Assembly (NCBI GenBank): GCA_016617855.1
Contig: JAECUM010001101.1
Span: 52,298-116,297 of the forward strand
Source of the DNA: Megalonaias nervosa
Taxonomy: Eukaryota > Mollusca > Bivalvia > Unionida > Unionidae
Length of the DNA: 64,000 nt
Reading direction: 5' to 3'
Shown: positions 24,001-36,295 of the stretch, piece after piece
Layout: each line of letters starts with the position of its first letter
Position numbering within the stretch: position 1 is the stretch's first letter
The notes under the pieces: model-generated
Seen by the model: the letters and a program-made list of their open reading frames with translations, nothing else
Databases searched by the model: none
Told to the model about the DNA's origin: nothing
Translations under genes and position numbers: made by a program

Positions 24001-24638
24001 GTTGATCCATACTATCTCACCCAGGTGCTGGATAATCGCAGGTTTAAACTGAGGGACTGCAAGACAAATAAACTGGTCAAGTCTTTAATCCATGCCAACA
24101 GGCTTAAGGAATACATTTCTCCTGACCTAAGACCCACCAATCCACCAGGCCAGTGGATAAACAGAGAAAGGTGATTTAACCTAGAGTTGATCCCTCCTAA
24201 AGATATATAGACAGATTATGTTACACATCCACAACTTGTGGGCAACAGGCAGGCTAAATCTCCATGTGGGGCAGATAATCAAACAGTCTGGAAAATTGTT
24301 GACAAGATTTTATTGTGCTTGTAAACCTAGCTGAGGCATAAAGTGGTAAATGGGTAGGTAAACAAGAATCTACTTGAGTGCATGAGAAGGATTTGTCGCT
24401 TTATCTAATTAGAGAGTTTCATATACATAAAACAATGATATCTCAGTAACTAGGTCAGCATCATAGAAAGTAATATAAGCTGGGTGTGAGAGCCAGGGAA
24501 AACATATCAACAGCAGGTCTCGTTTTTGAATTTCAGGAAAGGCCTTGACAAATCTAAGTAAATGGGTCATCATCATGACAAATCTGCATAACTGAGTCAT
24601 ATGTACTGTTTCAGCACCATTTAGTTATGACATGATCT
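24001..24638 (+). other. 3' non-coding part of the retrotransposon
   Basis: After integrase the sequence keeps faint coding traces to about 24170 (PTNPPGQWINRE) and then no recognisable gene up to the polypurine tract. Confidence 0.5.
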
Positions 24639-24649
24639 GGGAAGAAAGG
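24639..24649 (+). promoter_or_regulatory. Polypurine tract of the LTR element
   Basis: Eleven consecutive purines (GGGAAGAAAGG) end two bases before the TGT start of the 3' LTR. This is where plus-strand DNA synthesis is primed in LTR elements. Confidence 0.7.
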
Positions 24650-24651
24650 TC

Positions 24652-25089
24652 TGTCCTTCATTTAATAATAGTTAGCCACTCATATTCGGTAGGGAAGGAA
24701 AGGGGGTGTGGGAGGGTGGGTGGGTAGGTAGGTAGGAAAATAGATAAAGGGAAAAGAGAAGAGAGGAGAACAAGATACAAGTTTGAGATACGAAATGGGA
24801 ACTTAACAGAGAAACTTCATAAAAGGACTTAAAGTTGTAGCCAGAAAAAGAAACAGAGATAGAATACCTAATAGATATAATGGAGTGATAAACAGAAATT
24901 AGAGAGGCAGACAGAACTTTAGAGTGTGTTGTTTAGATATAAACCTTAGTTTGCAAAGTGACTTCGTGTTTTTAATAAGATACCACTGATCTCCCCTCAC
25001 CCAGAAATCAGACAATAGACAGGACGTAACAGGCCAGATGCAGTAGAAAACCCAGCGGGACAGACAAACCAGACCCAAGGGGTTAGACA
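24652..25089 (+). mobile_element. 3' LTR of the Ty3/gypsy-type retrotransposon
   Basis: Direct-repeat partner of 12787..13240. Begins TGTCCTTC after the polypurine tract and ends near TTAGACA. Several substitutions and indels separate the two LTRs (for example a GGTAGGTAGG expansion at 24725), so the insertion is old. Confidence 0.82.
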
Positions 25090-25309
25090 TGTAACATAAT
25101 ATCTGTATACATTTTTTTTTAGTTTTTATTGATTTTTTTCAGTGTATAAAATTAATTATAGGGAAAAATGTATTGTCTTATAAAGTGCTCCATTTCAATG
25201 AAAAATATTTTTAAAAATTACTGTTTAAAAATTTGGCCATGTATGAAAAATAAGAGCATAGCAAATTATGGGCCAAAATCTGAGGAATGGTATATGTTGT
25301 TGCTATCTG

Positions 25310-26040
25310 TGATAACAAGTTACAACCCTGGATCTCAAGGGTTATGGTAATGTTGAGATATGGGACAAATTCCAGACCTGGATCTAAAGGGTCATTGCAA
25401 ATGTTGAGATCTGGGACAAATTCCAGACCTAGATCTAAAGGGTTATTGTAAATGTTGAGATCTGGGGCAAATTCCAGACCTGGGTCTAAAGGGTTATTGT
25501 AAATGTTAAGATCTGGAACAAATTCCAGACCTGGATCTAAAGGGTTATGGTAACTATTGAGATCTGGGACAAATTCCAAACCAGGGATCTCAAGGGTTAT
25601 GGCAAATGTTGAGATCTGGGTCAAATTCCAGACCTGGATCTAAAGGGTTATGGTAAATGTTGAGATCTGGGACAAATTCCAGACCTGGATCAAAAGGGTT
25701 AGTGTAAATGATGAGATCTGGGACAAATTCCAGACCTGGATCAAAAGGGTTATTGTAAATGTTGAGATCTGGGACAAATGTTACAGACCTGAATCTAAAG
25801 AGAAATGGTAAATTTTGTTGTTCTCTTGGGTAACAAGTTACATCAAGATCTATGGGGGAAATGGTAAATGTTGCTACCAGGGACAAGTTCCAGACCGAGA
25901 CAAGAAGTTACAGATCAAGATCTATGGGGGAAATTGTAAATGTTGCTATCTGTGCAAGTTCCAGACTAAGGCATGAAGTTACAGATTTGGATTTAAGGGA
26001 AATTGTAAATGTTGCTCTCTGAAACAAATATTGACTGTTC
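25310..26040. repeat. 51-bp minisatellite next to the 3' LTR
   Basis: About 10 good units with GAGATCTGGGACAAATTCCA and GACCTGGATCTAAAGGGTTA. Starts at 25406 and 25457 are 51 apart. More diverged units run to about 26040. It begins about 220 bases after the LTR and gives artefactual minus-strand ORFs. Confidence 0.92.
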
Positions 26041-27169
26041 TTCATGAATAAATGGATGTTTTTACAACTGCAAAATAATTCTCTCTAGGAAATTCTTAAC
26101 TTACCTAATTAGCCAATGTTACATTTTAGTAGCTTTCTATCTGTAATTATCTTTAACACAGTTTTGTACATTGTCATTGTTCTTTACGGCAATGAAAAGA
26201 AATATTACATCCGTAAATTCAACCCTGCCTGAAATCAGGGCCAGATGAAGGTCGTTGTAGGCCCTGGGCACTTCTTTAATAAAATGATTGACACTGGCCT
26301 GACTCGGCCTCTTTGTGTATACACTTCAGAAACATGGTGTTTTTGTTGGCCCTTGGCCCAGTGCCTACTGGATAGTACAGCCATGACTGAAACATTCTGA
26401 TATGTACTTATTGTAATTATTTGTAAATCCAAGCATATTAGGATTAAAGAAATTAAAATAAAATTTCTATCAATTAACATTAAATTATTGTAACTTGACC
26501 TTTAAATTTAAAATGAATTTTTTTTTATCCATTGGTTGGAGGGTAGTTCAATATTAATAAAGCAATAGATTTTACAAAAGGAATAAATACTTCCTTACAT
26601 GTAGTTCTTTCCAAAACTCAGAATTCAAGCTACATGATTAAAAAAAACAGTTTGTTCCTGTCTAACTTGTTTTTAATGCATGTCTAATTGCAATACATAT
26701 ACAGGTACATAGTTGTTTACTCGTAATATATGGGTGTGGGCTTTTAAGACACAGTTGACATGCATTAAAACAATAAACTGTAAAAGTTACACATCATAAC
26801 TTAAGGTTGAATTTAAATTTGACCTTATCCCTATTGTTACCTCAAAATCAGTCAGTAGAGAGGACAGGTTACACTCTAATATGCTGGCACATTATCAGAT
26901 ACTAGATTACGTCTCAATCAGTAAGTAGAGAGAACTGGGTAGACTCTAATATGCTGGTTCATTATGGGACACCAGATCTATGTATACTGTTGCCACAATA
27001 CTCTGGTGCATTATGGGAAATCATATATGTGTGTATACTGATCGAATGTTGATGAGGGCTATACACAAATACTCAGCAGTGTATCTCAAGTTTAACCACT
27101 GAATGCATATATCACTAAATGTACACTGTAACTTAAGGTCAAACTATGATGATAGCAAGGGAATAAGAG
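26041..27169. other. Unique AT-rich sequence with one MITE, no gene seen
   Basis: Contains the MITE at 26236 and a short diverged duplication (GTAGAGAG and CTCTAATATGCTGG at about 26855 and 26925). Confidence 0.4.
26236..26385. mobile_element. Old hAT-like MITE
   Basis: Imperfect inverted ends (CAGGGCC.. against reverse-complement CATGGCT..) with a better inner pair, GTAGGCCCTGGGC and GTAGGCACTGGGCC. The flanks CCTGAAAT and ACTGAAAC are a 6/8 match at the spacing expected of hAT. Confidence 0.5.
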
Positions 27170-27635
27170 TGTGGTCATCAGAGGGTACTAAAATTATGTC
27201 CTACATGTATAAAAAAAACTATAATACCATATGGTCATCAGAGATTACTAAAACTGTCTTGCATGTACATAACTATACTATATGGTCATCAAAGATGACT
27301 GAAATTGTCTTACAAGTACATAACTATACTATATGGTCATCAAAGATGACTGACATTGTCTTACAAGTACATAACTATACTATATGGTCATCAAAGATGA
27401 CTGACATTGTCTTACAAATACATAACTATACTATATGGTCATCAAAGATGACTTACGTTGTCTTACAAGTACATAACTATACTATATGGTCATCAAAGAT
27501 GACTGACATTGTCTTACAAATACATAACTATACCATATGGTCATCAAAGATGACTGACATTGTCTTACAAATACATAACTATACTATATGGTCATCAAAG
27601 ATGACTGAAATTATGTCTTGCATGTACATAACAAC
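27170..27635. repeat. 51-bp minisatellite with open frame
   Basis: About nine units with ATATGGTCATCAAAGATGAC and GTCTTACAA. Starts at 27331 and 27382 are 51 apart. A plus-strand frame of 180 codons crosses it as a 17-residue repeat (YTIWSSKMTDIVLQVHN). There is no other sign of a gene. Confidence 0.92.
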
Positions 27636-27960
27636 TATAATGTAACCCTGTTGAGTGCCAACCAATGACCACTTTAAACTGTTACCATGGCTGCAAATTT
27701 ATTGGAGCATGACATACAATGAAAAGTATATAATCAAGAAACAATATATTTTGTTCTTCATGGCATTCTGATGATGATCCTTCTAGATGGGTCCCTTTCA
27801 AAGAAAGTGACCAATGGTTGCGCAAGAGGGATAAACTGTATGGTTACATTATATCATTTATACATAGCCCAGTCACAACTGTACCAGACTGGGCTTAGGG
27901 TTTTAAGTGGCAATTTTGTTAAAAATAAAAAAGACAGCATTCTCCATTTCAAGTGTGTCT

Positions 27961-28080
27961 TAGAACATGTTAGTGAATACAATACAAACTGGTACCATAC
28001 GTCCCGTGTTTAACGCACATTAGAACATGTTAGTGAATACAATACAAACTGGTACCATATGTCCCGTATTTAATGCACAT
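27961..28080. repeat. 60-bp tandem duplication
   Basis: TAGAACATGTTAGTGAATAC begins at 27961 and 28021. The two copies differ at only a few bases. Confidence 0.95.
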
Positions 28081-28219
28081 TCAAATCAAAACATCGTATA
28101 CACTGATCAGCCAATAGTACAGGTAAGGATCTTCAACAATCGCTGAAAAATAAATGAGAACTTGATGGAATCTTGTGTCTCATATGTGTTGATTTATCAC
28201 CCATGTATCTGACTAGCAC

Positions 28220-28600
28220 AAACAAAACACTTAACACAGAAGAGGCCACTGTCCTTGTACAAAATTGACTCGCAACAACAAACCCTGACATTGTAGAGCT
28301 TCTGTCCCTGTCCAAATAGTGACATGCACAAACATTAACAAAAATCTCGACACTATGAAGCCCACTGTCCTTGTCCAAAAATTGGTTCGAAATGCAAACT
28401 TTGACACTAGAGACCACTGTCCCTGTCCAAAAACTGACTAATAACACAAAACTTGGCAATGTAGAGGCTGGTGTCCCTGTCCAAAAAGTGACTTCCACAA
28501 ACATTAACACAAGACTTGACAATGTAGAGGCCACTGTCCCTGTACATGCCTTAACACAAAAACCTGACACTGCAGTGGCTTCTGCCTCTGTCCAATAAGT
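28220..28600. repeat. Diverged minisatellite, about 50-63 bp
   Basis: Seven copies around CCACTGTCCCTGTCCAAAAA with variable spacing. Confidence 0.8.
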
Positions 28601-28729
28601 GACTCTTTTATATCTTACCATGCTAATCCAGGTGAGATAATAAGTAGAACAAGCAGTGCTGATGCTGATCTGCTGGTAAATGATGCCACAGCAGATCTGG
28701 GTCTCAGTGTAAACAGTATAATGAACAGC

Positions 28730-28862
28730 ACAGATATTAAATGAACACACAAACAATGAACAGCACATATGTTAAATGAACACCACAATGAACAGCATAT
28801 ATATTAAATAAACACAGCAGATATTAAATCAACACCACAAACAAATGAACAGCACACATACT
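28730..28862. repeat. Short tandem repeat (about 30 bp)
   Basis: Repeated AATGAACAGCACATAT and TTAAATGAACACCACA. Confidence 0.8.
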
Positions 28863-28884
28863 AATCTGATGGCCCATTGGTTCA

Positions 28885-29305
28885 TTAGAAGGGGTATCAT
28901 GTACTTTATAATAAGGTGGTCTCATCAAAAGATGTGTCATGTACTTCATTATAAGGTGGTCTCATCAGAAACAGTGTCATGAACTTCATTATAAGGTGGT
29001 TTCATCAGAAGGAAGTGTCATGTACTTGACTATAAGGTGGTCTCATTAGAAAGGGGTGTCAAGTACTTCAATAAATGGTGGTTTCATCAGAATGGGTGTC
29101 ATGTACTTCATTATAAGGTGGTCTCATTAGAAGGGGGTGTCATGTACTGCATAATAAGGTGGTCTCATTAGAAGGGGTGTTGTGTATGTCATTATAAGGT
29201 GGTCACATTAGAAGGGGTGTCATGTACTTCATTATAAGGTGGTTGCACTAGAAGAGTATGTAATGTACTTCATTATAAGGCAGTCTCATCAGAACGAGGT
29301 GTATT
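28885..29305. repeat. 40-bp minisatellite
   Basis: About ten units with ATAAGGTGGTCTCATTAGAA and GGTGTCATGTACTTC. 28911 and 28951 are 40 apart. Confidence 0.93.
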
Positions 29306-29462
29306 CCATGGGTCTCGTGGACATCATTAAAATGAATAATGAAAGGAAAATGAAGAAAAAGAAGAGCAACAATGACAACATCATCAAATGAAAATGACAA
29401 CACTCCTATTGCTCTTTAGACACAATATGATCAGATTTAATCTCTCTTTAATGTTTGCTATA

Positions 29463-30415
29463 TGGCAAGTGCTTTTGGTGGGTGACCTCAATAAGATGTC
29501 AGTCTGCAAAACTGTTAATTGCATGTGCTTTTTGTGGGTGATGCCAATAAGTTGTCAGTCTGTATAACAGTTACATTGCATGTACTTTTGGTGGGTGATG
29601 CCAATAAGTTGTCAGTCTGCGTAACAGTTACATTGCATGTGCTTTTAGTGGGTGATGCCAATAAGATGTCAGTTTTTGGTGGGTATGTCAGTCTGTATAA
29701 CAGTTACATTGATGTGCTTTTGGTGGGTGATGCCAATAAGATGTCAGTTTTTGGTGGGTATGTCAGTCTGCATAACAGTTACATTGCATGTGCTTTTGGT
29801 GGGTGATGCCAATAAGTTGTCAGTTTTTGGTGGGTATGTCAGTCTGCATAACAGTTACACTGCATGTGCTTTTGGTGGGTGATGCCAGTAAATTGTCAGT
29901 CTGTATAACAGTTACACTGCATGTGCTTTTGGTGGGTGATGCCAATAAGTTGTCAGTCTGCATAACAGTTACATTGCATGTGCTTTTAGTGGGTGATGCC
30001 AATAAGATGTCAGTTTTTGGTGGGTATGTCAGTCTGCATAACAGTTACACTGCATGTGCTTTTGGTGGGTGATGCCAGTAAATTGTCAGTCTGTATAACA
30101 GTTACACTGCATGTGCTTTTGGTGGGTGATGCCAATAAGTTGTCAGTCTGCATAACAGTTACATTGCATGTGCTTTTAGTGGGTGATGCCAATAAGATGT
30201 CAGTTTTTGGTGGGTATGTCAGTCTGTATAACAGTTTACATTGCATGTGCTTTTGGTGGGTGATGCCAATAAGATGTCAGTTTTTGGTGGGTATGTCAGT
30301 CTGCATAACAGTTACATTGCATGTGCTTTTGGTGGGTGATGCCAATAAGATGTCAGTCTGTATAACAGTTACATTGCATGTGCTCTTGGTGGGTGACCCC
30401 AATAAGCTGACAGTA
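29463..30415. repeat. 57-bp minisatellite with a longer variant unit
   Basis: About 15 units with TTTGGTGGGTGATGCCAATA, GTTGTCAGTCTG and ATAACAGTTACATTGCATG. Some units carry an extra TTTTTGGTGGGTATGTCAGT segment. Mixed long and short units form a repeating pattern (about 29857-29993 resembles 30036-30173). Open frames on both strands are by-products. Confidence 0.93.
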
Positions 30416-30589
30416 ATATCATGATTCATCTAAGTTGTGCCATGAAATATATAATGACTTACCTAATATAAAATGTTATAGGTGCCTGTAACTTGTGCTG
30501 GGCCTCTGACCTTATAGCAGAACTATTGTAATATGAAATGTAACAGATACCTGTAACTAATGTAACTGAAACAGTGGAATGTACCTTTT

Positions 30590-31045
30590 ATGTCACCTGT
30601 GTTCTTCATAGCATCACTTGATATCTGAGTGGAATTTATCTGACATGTCACCTTTATTTATAACATCGCTTTGCATCCAAGTGGAATGTATGTGGTATGT
30701 CACCCATGTTTTTTATATCATCAATTTATATCTGAGTGAAATGTCTGTGGTATGTTGCCTATATTCTTTATAGTATTTCACCTGTGTTTTTTATATCACT
30801 TTATATCTGAATAAGTGGTATGTCACAAGTTTTCTTTATGGAATGTCACCCGTGTTCCTTATATCACTTAACATCTGAGTGGAATGTAGTTTGTATGCTA
30901 CCTGCTTTCTTTATATCACTTTGTATCTGAGTGGAATGTAAGTAGTATGTCACTTGTGTTCTTTATGGTATGTCACCCATGTTCTTTATGGTATGTCATC
31001 TGTGTTTTTTATAATATCACTTTATATCCGAGTGGAACATTTGCT
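30590..31045. repeat. Diverged minisatellite, about 52-60 bp
   Basis: Repeated TATCTGAGTGGAATGTA, GTATGTCACC and GTTCTTTATA with irregular spacing. Confidence 0.8.
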
Positions 31046-31838
31046 CTAGTCTGGCATCTTCTCTAAGGTAAATGTCTGTATTAAAATCATTCATTATATA
31101 AAATGTTCAAAAATATCAGCAGAAGGACAAGTTGGAAAAGAACTTGTTCTTTCAGGCTTAACCATAAAGCAGAATATCTTCTCCACTGCAAATATTCCAG
31201 CAAAAGTTTAAACTTTGGAAACCTCATTATCCTGTCTTCAATCAACAGAACTAAAATAAAACCATGCTATCCTGCCTTCAACCAACAGAACTAAAAGCCC
31301 AGAATCTTGATGAAATGCAGATCATGTATTGGTAAATTTCATGCTTTTCAAAATATTTGTTATACCTTGTGGTAATGTAAACATACACATTTTATTTCAT
31401 TTCCTGTTGGGTTATTGAGTAGTTGTGAGGACACTTAATGTCTAGCTATTGCTCTCAGCTAAGATTGTAAATGTACATACTTCGTAATTTCTCATTAGCA
31501 TAAAGCACTGGTCTTACTAATGACACTAATTACCATGAACTGTCATGTGAAGGCAATTAGCAACAAACAATTTATACCTATACATCACACCAAAACCTTG
31601 CTTAACTACAGAAAAAATGTAAATATTTACATCTATATGGACATAAGTCTATATACATTCATGCACAGGAATTTACATTATTTCTCCTTATAAAAAATCT
31701 TTCAGTTTTGGAAACTACATGCAGAGTGTATCTGTCGTGTCATTTGCTGCAACCTGTTAGGACCTGTAAATTTTTTATGCTGGAGCACTACACCTGTGAA
31801 CGAAATGGTTAACACCTTGCACTACTGAGGCTGTACTG
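31046..31838. other. No gene seen
   Basis: Unique AT-rich sequence with a small duplicated CTATCCTGCCTTCAACCAACAG-like segment near 31228 and 31268. Confidence 0.4.
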
Positions 31839-32095
31839 AATTCACTATGTTACAGGTAATTTGGTTGATGGAAACTGCACTGAATTCACTGTCACAGGTC
31901 ATTTGGTTGATGAAAACTGCTGAATTCACTATGTTACAGGTCATTTGGTTGAGGGAAACTGTACTGAATTCAATGTCACAGGTCATCTGGTTGATGGAAA
32001 CTACTAAATTCACTATGTTACAGGTTATATGGTTGATGGAAACTACTGAATTTACTATGTCAAAAGTCATTTGGTTGATGAAAGCTGTTGAAGGC
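31839..32095. repeat. 42-bp minisatellite
   Basis: Six units around TTGGTTGATGGAAACTGC, TGAATTCACT and GTTACAGGTC. 31861, 31903 and 31945 are 42 apart. Confidence 0.92.
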
Positions 32096-32204
32096 CATTT
32101 TTGAACAAACGAGTTTTTCAAAATATTAACTACAAAGAAGACAGTGCCTTGCAAAAAGAACTCATTTTTTCCTGTTTTTCTTCTGCCACAAGAAAATCTA
32201 ATGT

Positions 32205-32600
32205 ACAACCATAACATGATTTTTGACTCAGTATGACCTTTACCATAAAATGATTTTTGACTCACTTTGACCTTTACCGTAACATGATTTTGAGTCAGTT
32301 TGACCTTTGCCATATGATTTTTGACTGAGTTTGACCTTTACCATAACACGATATTTGACGGAGTCTGAATTTTACCATAACATAATTTTTTACCAGTCTG
32401 ACCTTTGCCATAACATGATTTTTGACTCATCACCATAACACGGTTTTTGACTCAGTCTGACCTTTGCCATAACCTGATTTTTGACTCCGTTTTACCTTTA
32501 CCATAACATGATTTCTGACCAGTCTGATTTTATATAACATGATATTTGACTCAGGTTTGACCTTTACAGTAACATCATATTCTACTCAGTCTGACCTTTA
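32205..32600. repeat. 34-bp minisatellite
   Basis: About 11 units of CATAACATGATTTTTGACTC and AGTCTGACCTTTAC. 32221 and 32255 are 34 apart. Confidence 0.9.
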
Positions 32601-33469
32601 TATTTACACTCTATACCATTTTATATTTTTTTCCTCAAATCTTCCCCTCTTTTTTATAGTTATCAACAACCTTCTTTTTACCCATTACATAAATGATCAA
32701 GTACCAGTAATACATGTAATGTCTATACCTTCATTCTAATTTCACACCTGAAGTCAACTGATCTAAACAAAATTCAAAATACGACAAGATCAACGACTGT
32801 ACATGAACAAGACAGCAACTAAAAGTGTTAAGGAATGGAAGATTTTAGTGGTAATCAATGACAAAAGTTTCAAGTGGGAACAACAAGTAGATATTTTCTG
32901 TGGGCCCTTCGTGTCTAGAACTGTATTTCATAGTAGAACTAAATGTATCAACCTAATGACTCCAGAATCCTTTACTTCAATACTTATATCCTTTCAGTGA
33001 TTGTTGGCTACTATTCAAGCAATGGGGAAACTGTACCAGTTCCGAACTGAACAGAATACATATGCTTTCAAAATGATCAGCACAATTACTGATGCATCCT
33101 CATCTGACTTGTTCAAAGAATTAAAATGGTTTAGAATCAATCAGTGAATATTTTCCTGGAGAAAAAAAACAGCTATTTTTTTAAATACATAAAATATGTT
33201 CAAGTGTACATGAGTGAATTATTCTACAAAACATTTATACCTATAATCTAAGAAAAATTTCTAATTAAAAAAATTTAAACTATTAAACAGTTCAAAGGAA
33301 CTCGTATAGGGATCAAAATAAAGAACTCACTTCCTACTCACATTTTATCTGCCAATTTTGTTAAATCCTTTAAGAAAATGTACATTCAAAATTTCAAACC
33401 TATAAGCAACTAAAAGACTGATGTCTTTACAACTATTCTTAAATTTTCAATATATTTTAAGTTTTTAAA
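32601..33469. other. No gene seen
   Basis: Unique AT-rich sequence. ORFs at 32539-32739 and 32803-33000 have no recognisable motif or splice context. Confidence 0.4.
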
Positions 33470-33740
33470 TATGGAATCCAGTTCTGGGATTCACCATAAA
33501 CATTTACAAATTCAGAATCAAGTTCTGGGATTTTTCATTAATACTACATTTGGGAATTCAGAACCCAGTTCTGATTTACTGTAATACTACATTTAGGAAT
33601 TCAGACCAGTTCTGGGATTTATGGTAATACACTGTACTACATTTAGGAATTCAGAATCCAGTTCTGGGATTTACAGTACTACTACATTTAGGAATTCAGA
33701 ATCCAGTTCTGGGATTTACGGTAATACTACATTTTTAGGA
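33470..33740. repeat. 41-46-bp minisatellite
   Basis: Six units around AGTTCTGGGATTTACGGTAA and GGAATTCAGAATCC. Confidence 0.9.
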
Positions 33741-33989
33741 ACTGATTACTTGCTTGTGTTTTACATTTGAAAATTTTCTTACAACTACAGCTGTCCCTCA
33801 TTATAATGCATTTCACTATAATTTGATTCCAGATATGGTATGGTACTGCTCTGGATTCAGTGATAACAAATTACAGGTGTCCCTCAAAAGAATTGATGCT
33901 TTACTGGCTGAAAAAAATTTCCAGGAAGATAAGAGTGTTTATTCTTTTTAATTGCTATCAGTGTTGAAACCATTTCTAATATTCAGAAT

Positions 33990-36180
33990 ATAGTTTTGAA
34001 AAATTAGCTGATGTGGCAGCAATACTGGATGTAAAATTGGCATTATTTTCATTTAGGACCAAGCAGACATCATCAAAAGTTTTCTTGTGAAATCCCCATG
34101 TGAATATGACCATCTGTTTATTAGTAGTATCAATAACAGGATTTTCAAAATCGCATCATATAGGAGAAAGAAAACATCATAAGAAGCATTTTGGTCAAAA
34201 CCCAATCTCAACATGACCAGCCATCTAGGTGTAATAATAATACATTAAGAAATGGCCAACACAGCACCACACAGGAGGTCCAATCAATGTCACTTTACAA
34301 GATACAATAAGATGTCTTCTGATGGAAAGTCCATGTCAACTTTACCTTCTGCTGTAAAGGAGAAGCAATACCAAGATTTTCAAGATGGCAGCCATGGTGG
34401 CCATACTGGATGTCAGATTAACACCATTTTTATTCAGAACCAACTAACAATTATTAGAATTCCTCTGGTGAAAACTCCATGTGGATTTGACTTTCCATTC
34501 AGGAGATATTGCAACAAAATTTTTAAGCTGACTGCCATGGCAGCCATATTGAACATTCAGGAGATATTGCAACAAAATTTTTAAGCTGACTGCCATGGCA
34601 GCCATATTGAATATCAGATCTGCAATATTTTGATCTGGACCTACTAGAATTCATAAGAAGTCTTTTAGTGAAAACCCAAGGCTGATATGACCATCCATTC
34701 AGGAGGAGTAGCAATAATAATATTTTCAAGATGGCTTCTATGTCAGCCACACTGGCTGGCTGAGCAATAACACATTTTGGACCAACTAGACATCCTAAGA
34801 ACTCTTCTGGTGAAAGTTCCATGTTGATAAAACATTTTCAATATGGCTGTCATTGCAGTCATATCTGAAGTCAGAGTTTTGTACCATGTTCATTTAGGAC
34901 CATGATAAAAACTCTTTCAGTGAAAACCCCATGTTGATATGATACCCATTATGAAGAAACAGCAATACCAAGATTTACAATGTAGCCGTAGTGATAGCCA
35001 TACTAGATGTACAAGTGGGGGCCATTCTCATTTAATAATCTGGTGAAAACAACATTTTGCTATGGCTTTCCTTTCAAAAGTAGCAACAACAAGATTTTTA
35101 AATTGATGTCACTTTTATTTAGGACCTAAAAGGCATCATAAGAAGTCTTTTAGTGAACATTCTATGCTGATGTCACCATCCATTTAGGAAGAGAAGCAAT
35201 AACAAGATTTTTAAATTGATGTCACTTTTATTTAGGACCTAAAAGGCATCATAAGAAGTCTTTTAGTGAACATTCTATGCTGATGTCACCATCCATTTAG
35301 GAAGAGAAGCAATAACAAGATATTTAAGATGGCTTCTATGTCGGCCATATTGGATGTCTGAGCAGCACCATTTATCATTTAGCACCAACTAGATATCATA
35401 AAACGTCATTAGGTGAAAACAACAATTTGCAATCCATTCAGGAGGAAAACAATGAGATTTTTAAGCTGGCTGCCACTGTGGCTATCGTAAAAAGCACTCT
35501 TGTAAAAATGTTAGTGTTACTATGACCATCCAGGAAGAAGGAGTAGCAATATCAAGCTTTTCAAGATGACATCTGTCAGCCATACTGGATGTCTGAGTGG
35601 CACCATTTTCATAGGACCAACAATGTATCATAAATATAACAAGTCTTGAGGTGAAAATTGCATGTTGATAATGACTTTCCATGCAGATGAAGTAGAAATA
35701 GCAAAGATTTTCAAGACAGCTTCCAAGGTGGCTATACCAGACATCATAATAAGCACCATTTTCATTTAGAACTAATGAGACATCATATGAAGTCCCCATG
35801 TTGATATGACCATCTATTCAGGAGGTGTAGCTATAACAAGAATTTTAAGAGAGGGGCACTGTGGAGGCCATAATAGACGTCTGAGCAGTATTTTTCATTT
35901 GGAACCAACTAAATCAGTGGTTCCCAACTCCCAGGTCATGACCCAATCTCAAGGACATTCTGGAGGGTTGCAGAGGGTCACCAGGATTGTTTTTAAAGGT
36001 GGCAAAACTTACCAAAATGTGGAATGGGGTCATGAGGCTCAGAAAAACTATATTTTAGGGTCATACCCAAAAAAGGTTCAGAACCACTGAACCATGGGCT
36101 GAATGTGTGTGTCAAATTTCATGGCAATCCTCCAAATAGTTTAGAAGGAGTAGCAATAACAGAATATGCTAATGGTTGCA
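33990..36180 (+). repeat. 'CAAGATGGC' module array, copy 2
   Basis: More than ten diverged copies of a roughly 110-150-bp module: ATTTAGGACCAACTAGACAT, AGAAGTCTTTTAGTGAAAAC, ATGACCATCCATTCAGGAGG, AGCAATAACAAGATTTTCAA, GATGGC...GGCCATATTGGAT. It includes an exact 113-bp tandem duplication (35095/35208) and a 57-bp one (34495/34552). It ends, like copy 1, in a TTTCATGGCAATC module. A hAT-type MITE interrupts it at 35915. Confidence 0.85.
35915..36089. mobile_element. hAT-type MITE, 175 bp
   Basis: Terminal inverted repeats are CAGTGGTTCCCAAC and, at the right end in reverse complement, CAGTGGTTCTGAAC. The interior has AGGTCATGACCCAATC and GGGGTCATGAGGC, typical of this widespread non-autonomous hAT group. 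The 8-bp flanks match poorly, so the target duplication has decayed or been lost. Confidence 0.8.
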
Positions 36181-36189
36181 CGGACAATG

Positions 36190-36295
36190 GTCAACAAGCT
36201 ATTCAATAGCCAAGATTTGAAGCCACATGGACAAATGTGAATTATCAATATCTAAAAAGGCTAATGCCCTAGACCACTTAGCCACTTGGGGCCCC
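36190..36295 (-). mobile_element. SINE head (tRNA-like)
   Basis: Minus strand: AGTGGCTAAGTGGTCTAGGG, then a B-box-like GGCTTCAAATCTTGG. It abuts the 57-bp array. Confidence 0.55.

Noticed and set aside
12787..25095. Target-site duplication of the LTR element
   Set aside because: The sequences flanking 12787 and 25089 share no convincing 4-6-bp match.
27103..27645. 180-codon ORF with 17-residue repeats as a repeat protein
   Set aside because: It is the translation of a 51-bp minisatellite; no splice context or codon bias, and the nucleotides are as conserved at third positions as elsewhere.
29519..30424. Several 76-143-codon hydrophobic ORFs (LLVGDANKLSVCITVT)
   Set aside because: Frames through the 57-bp array on both strands.
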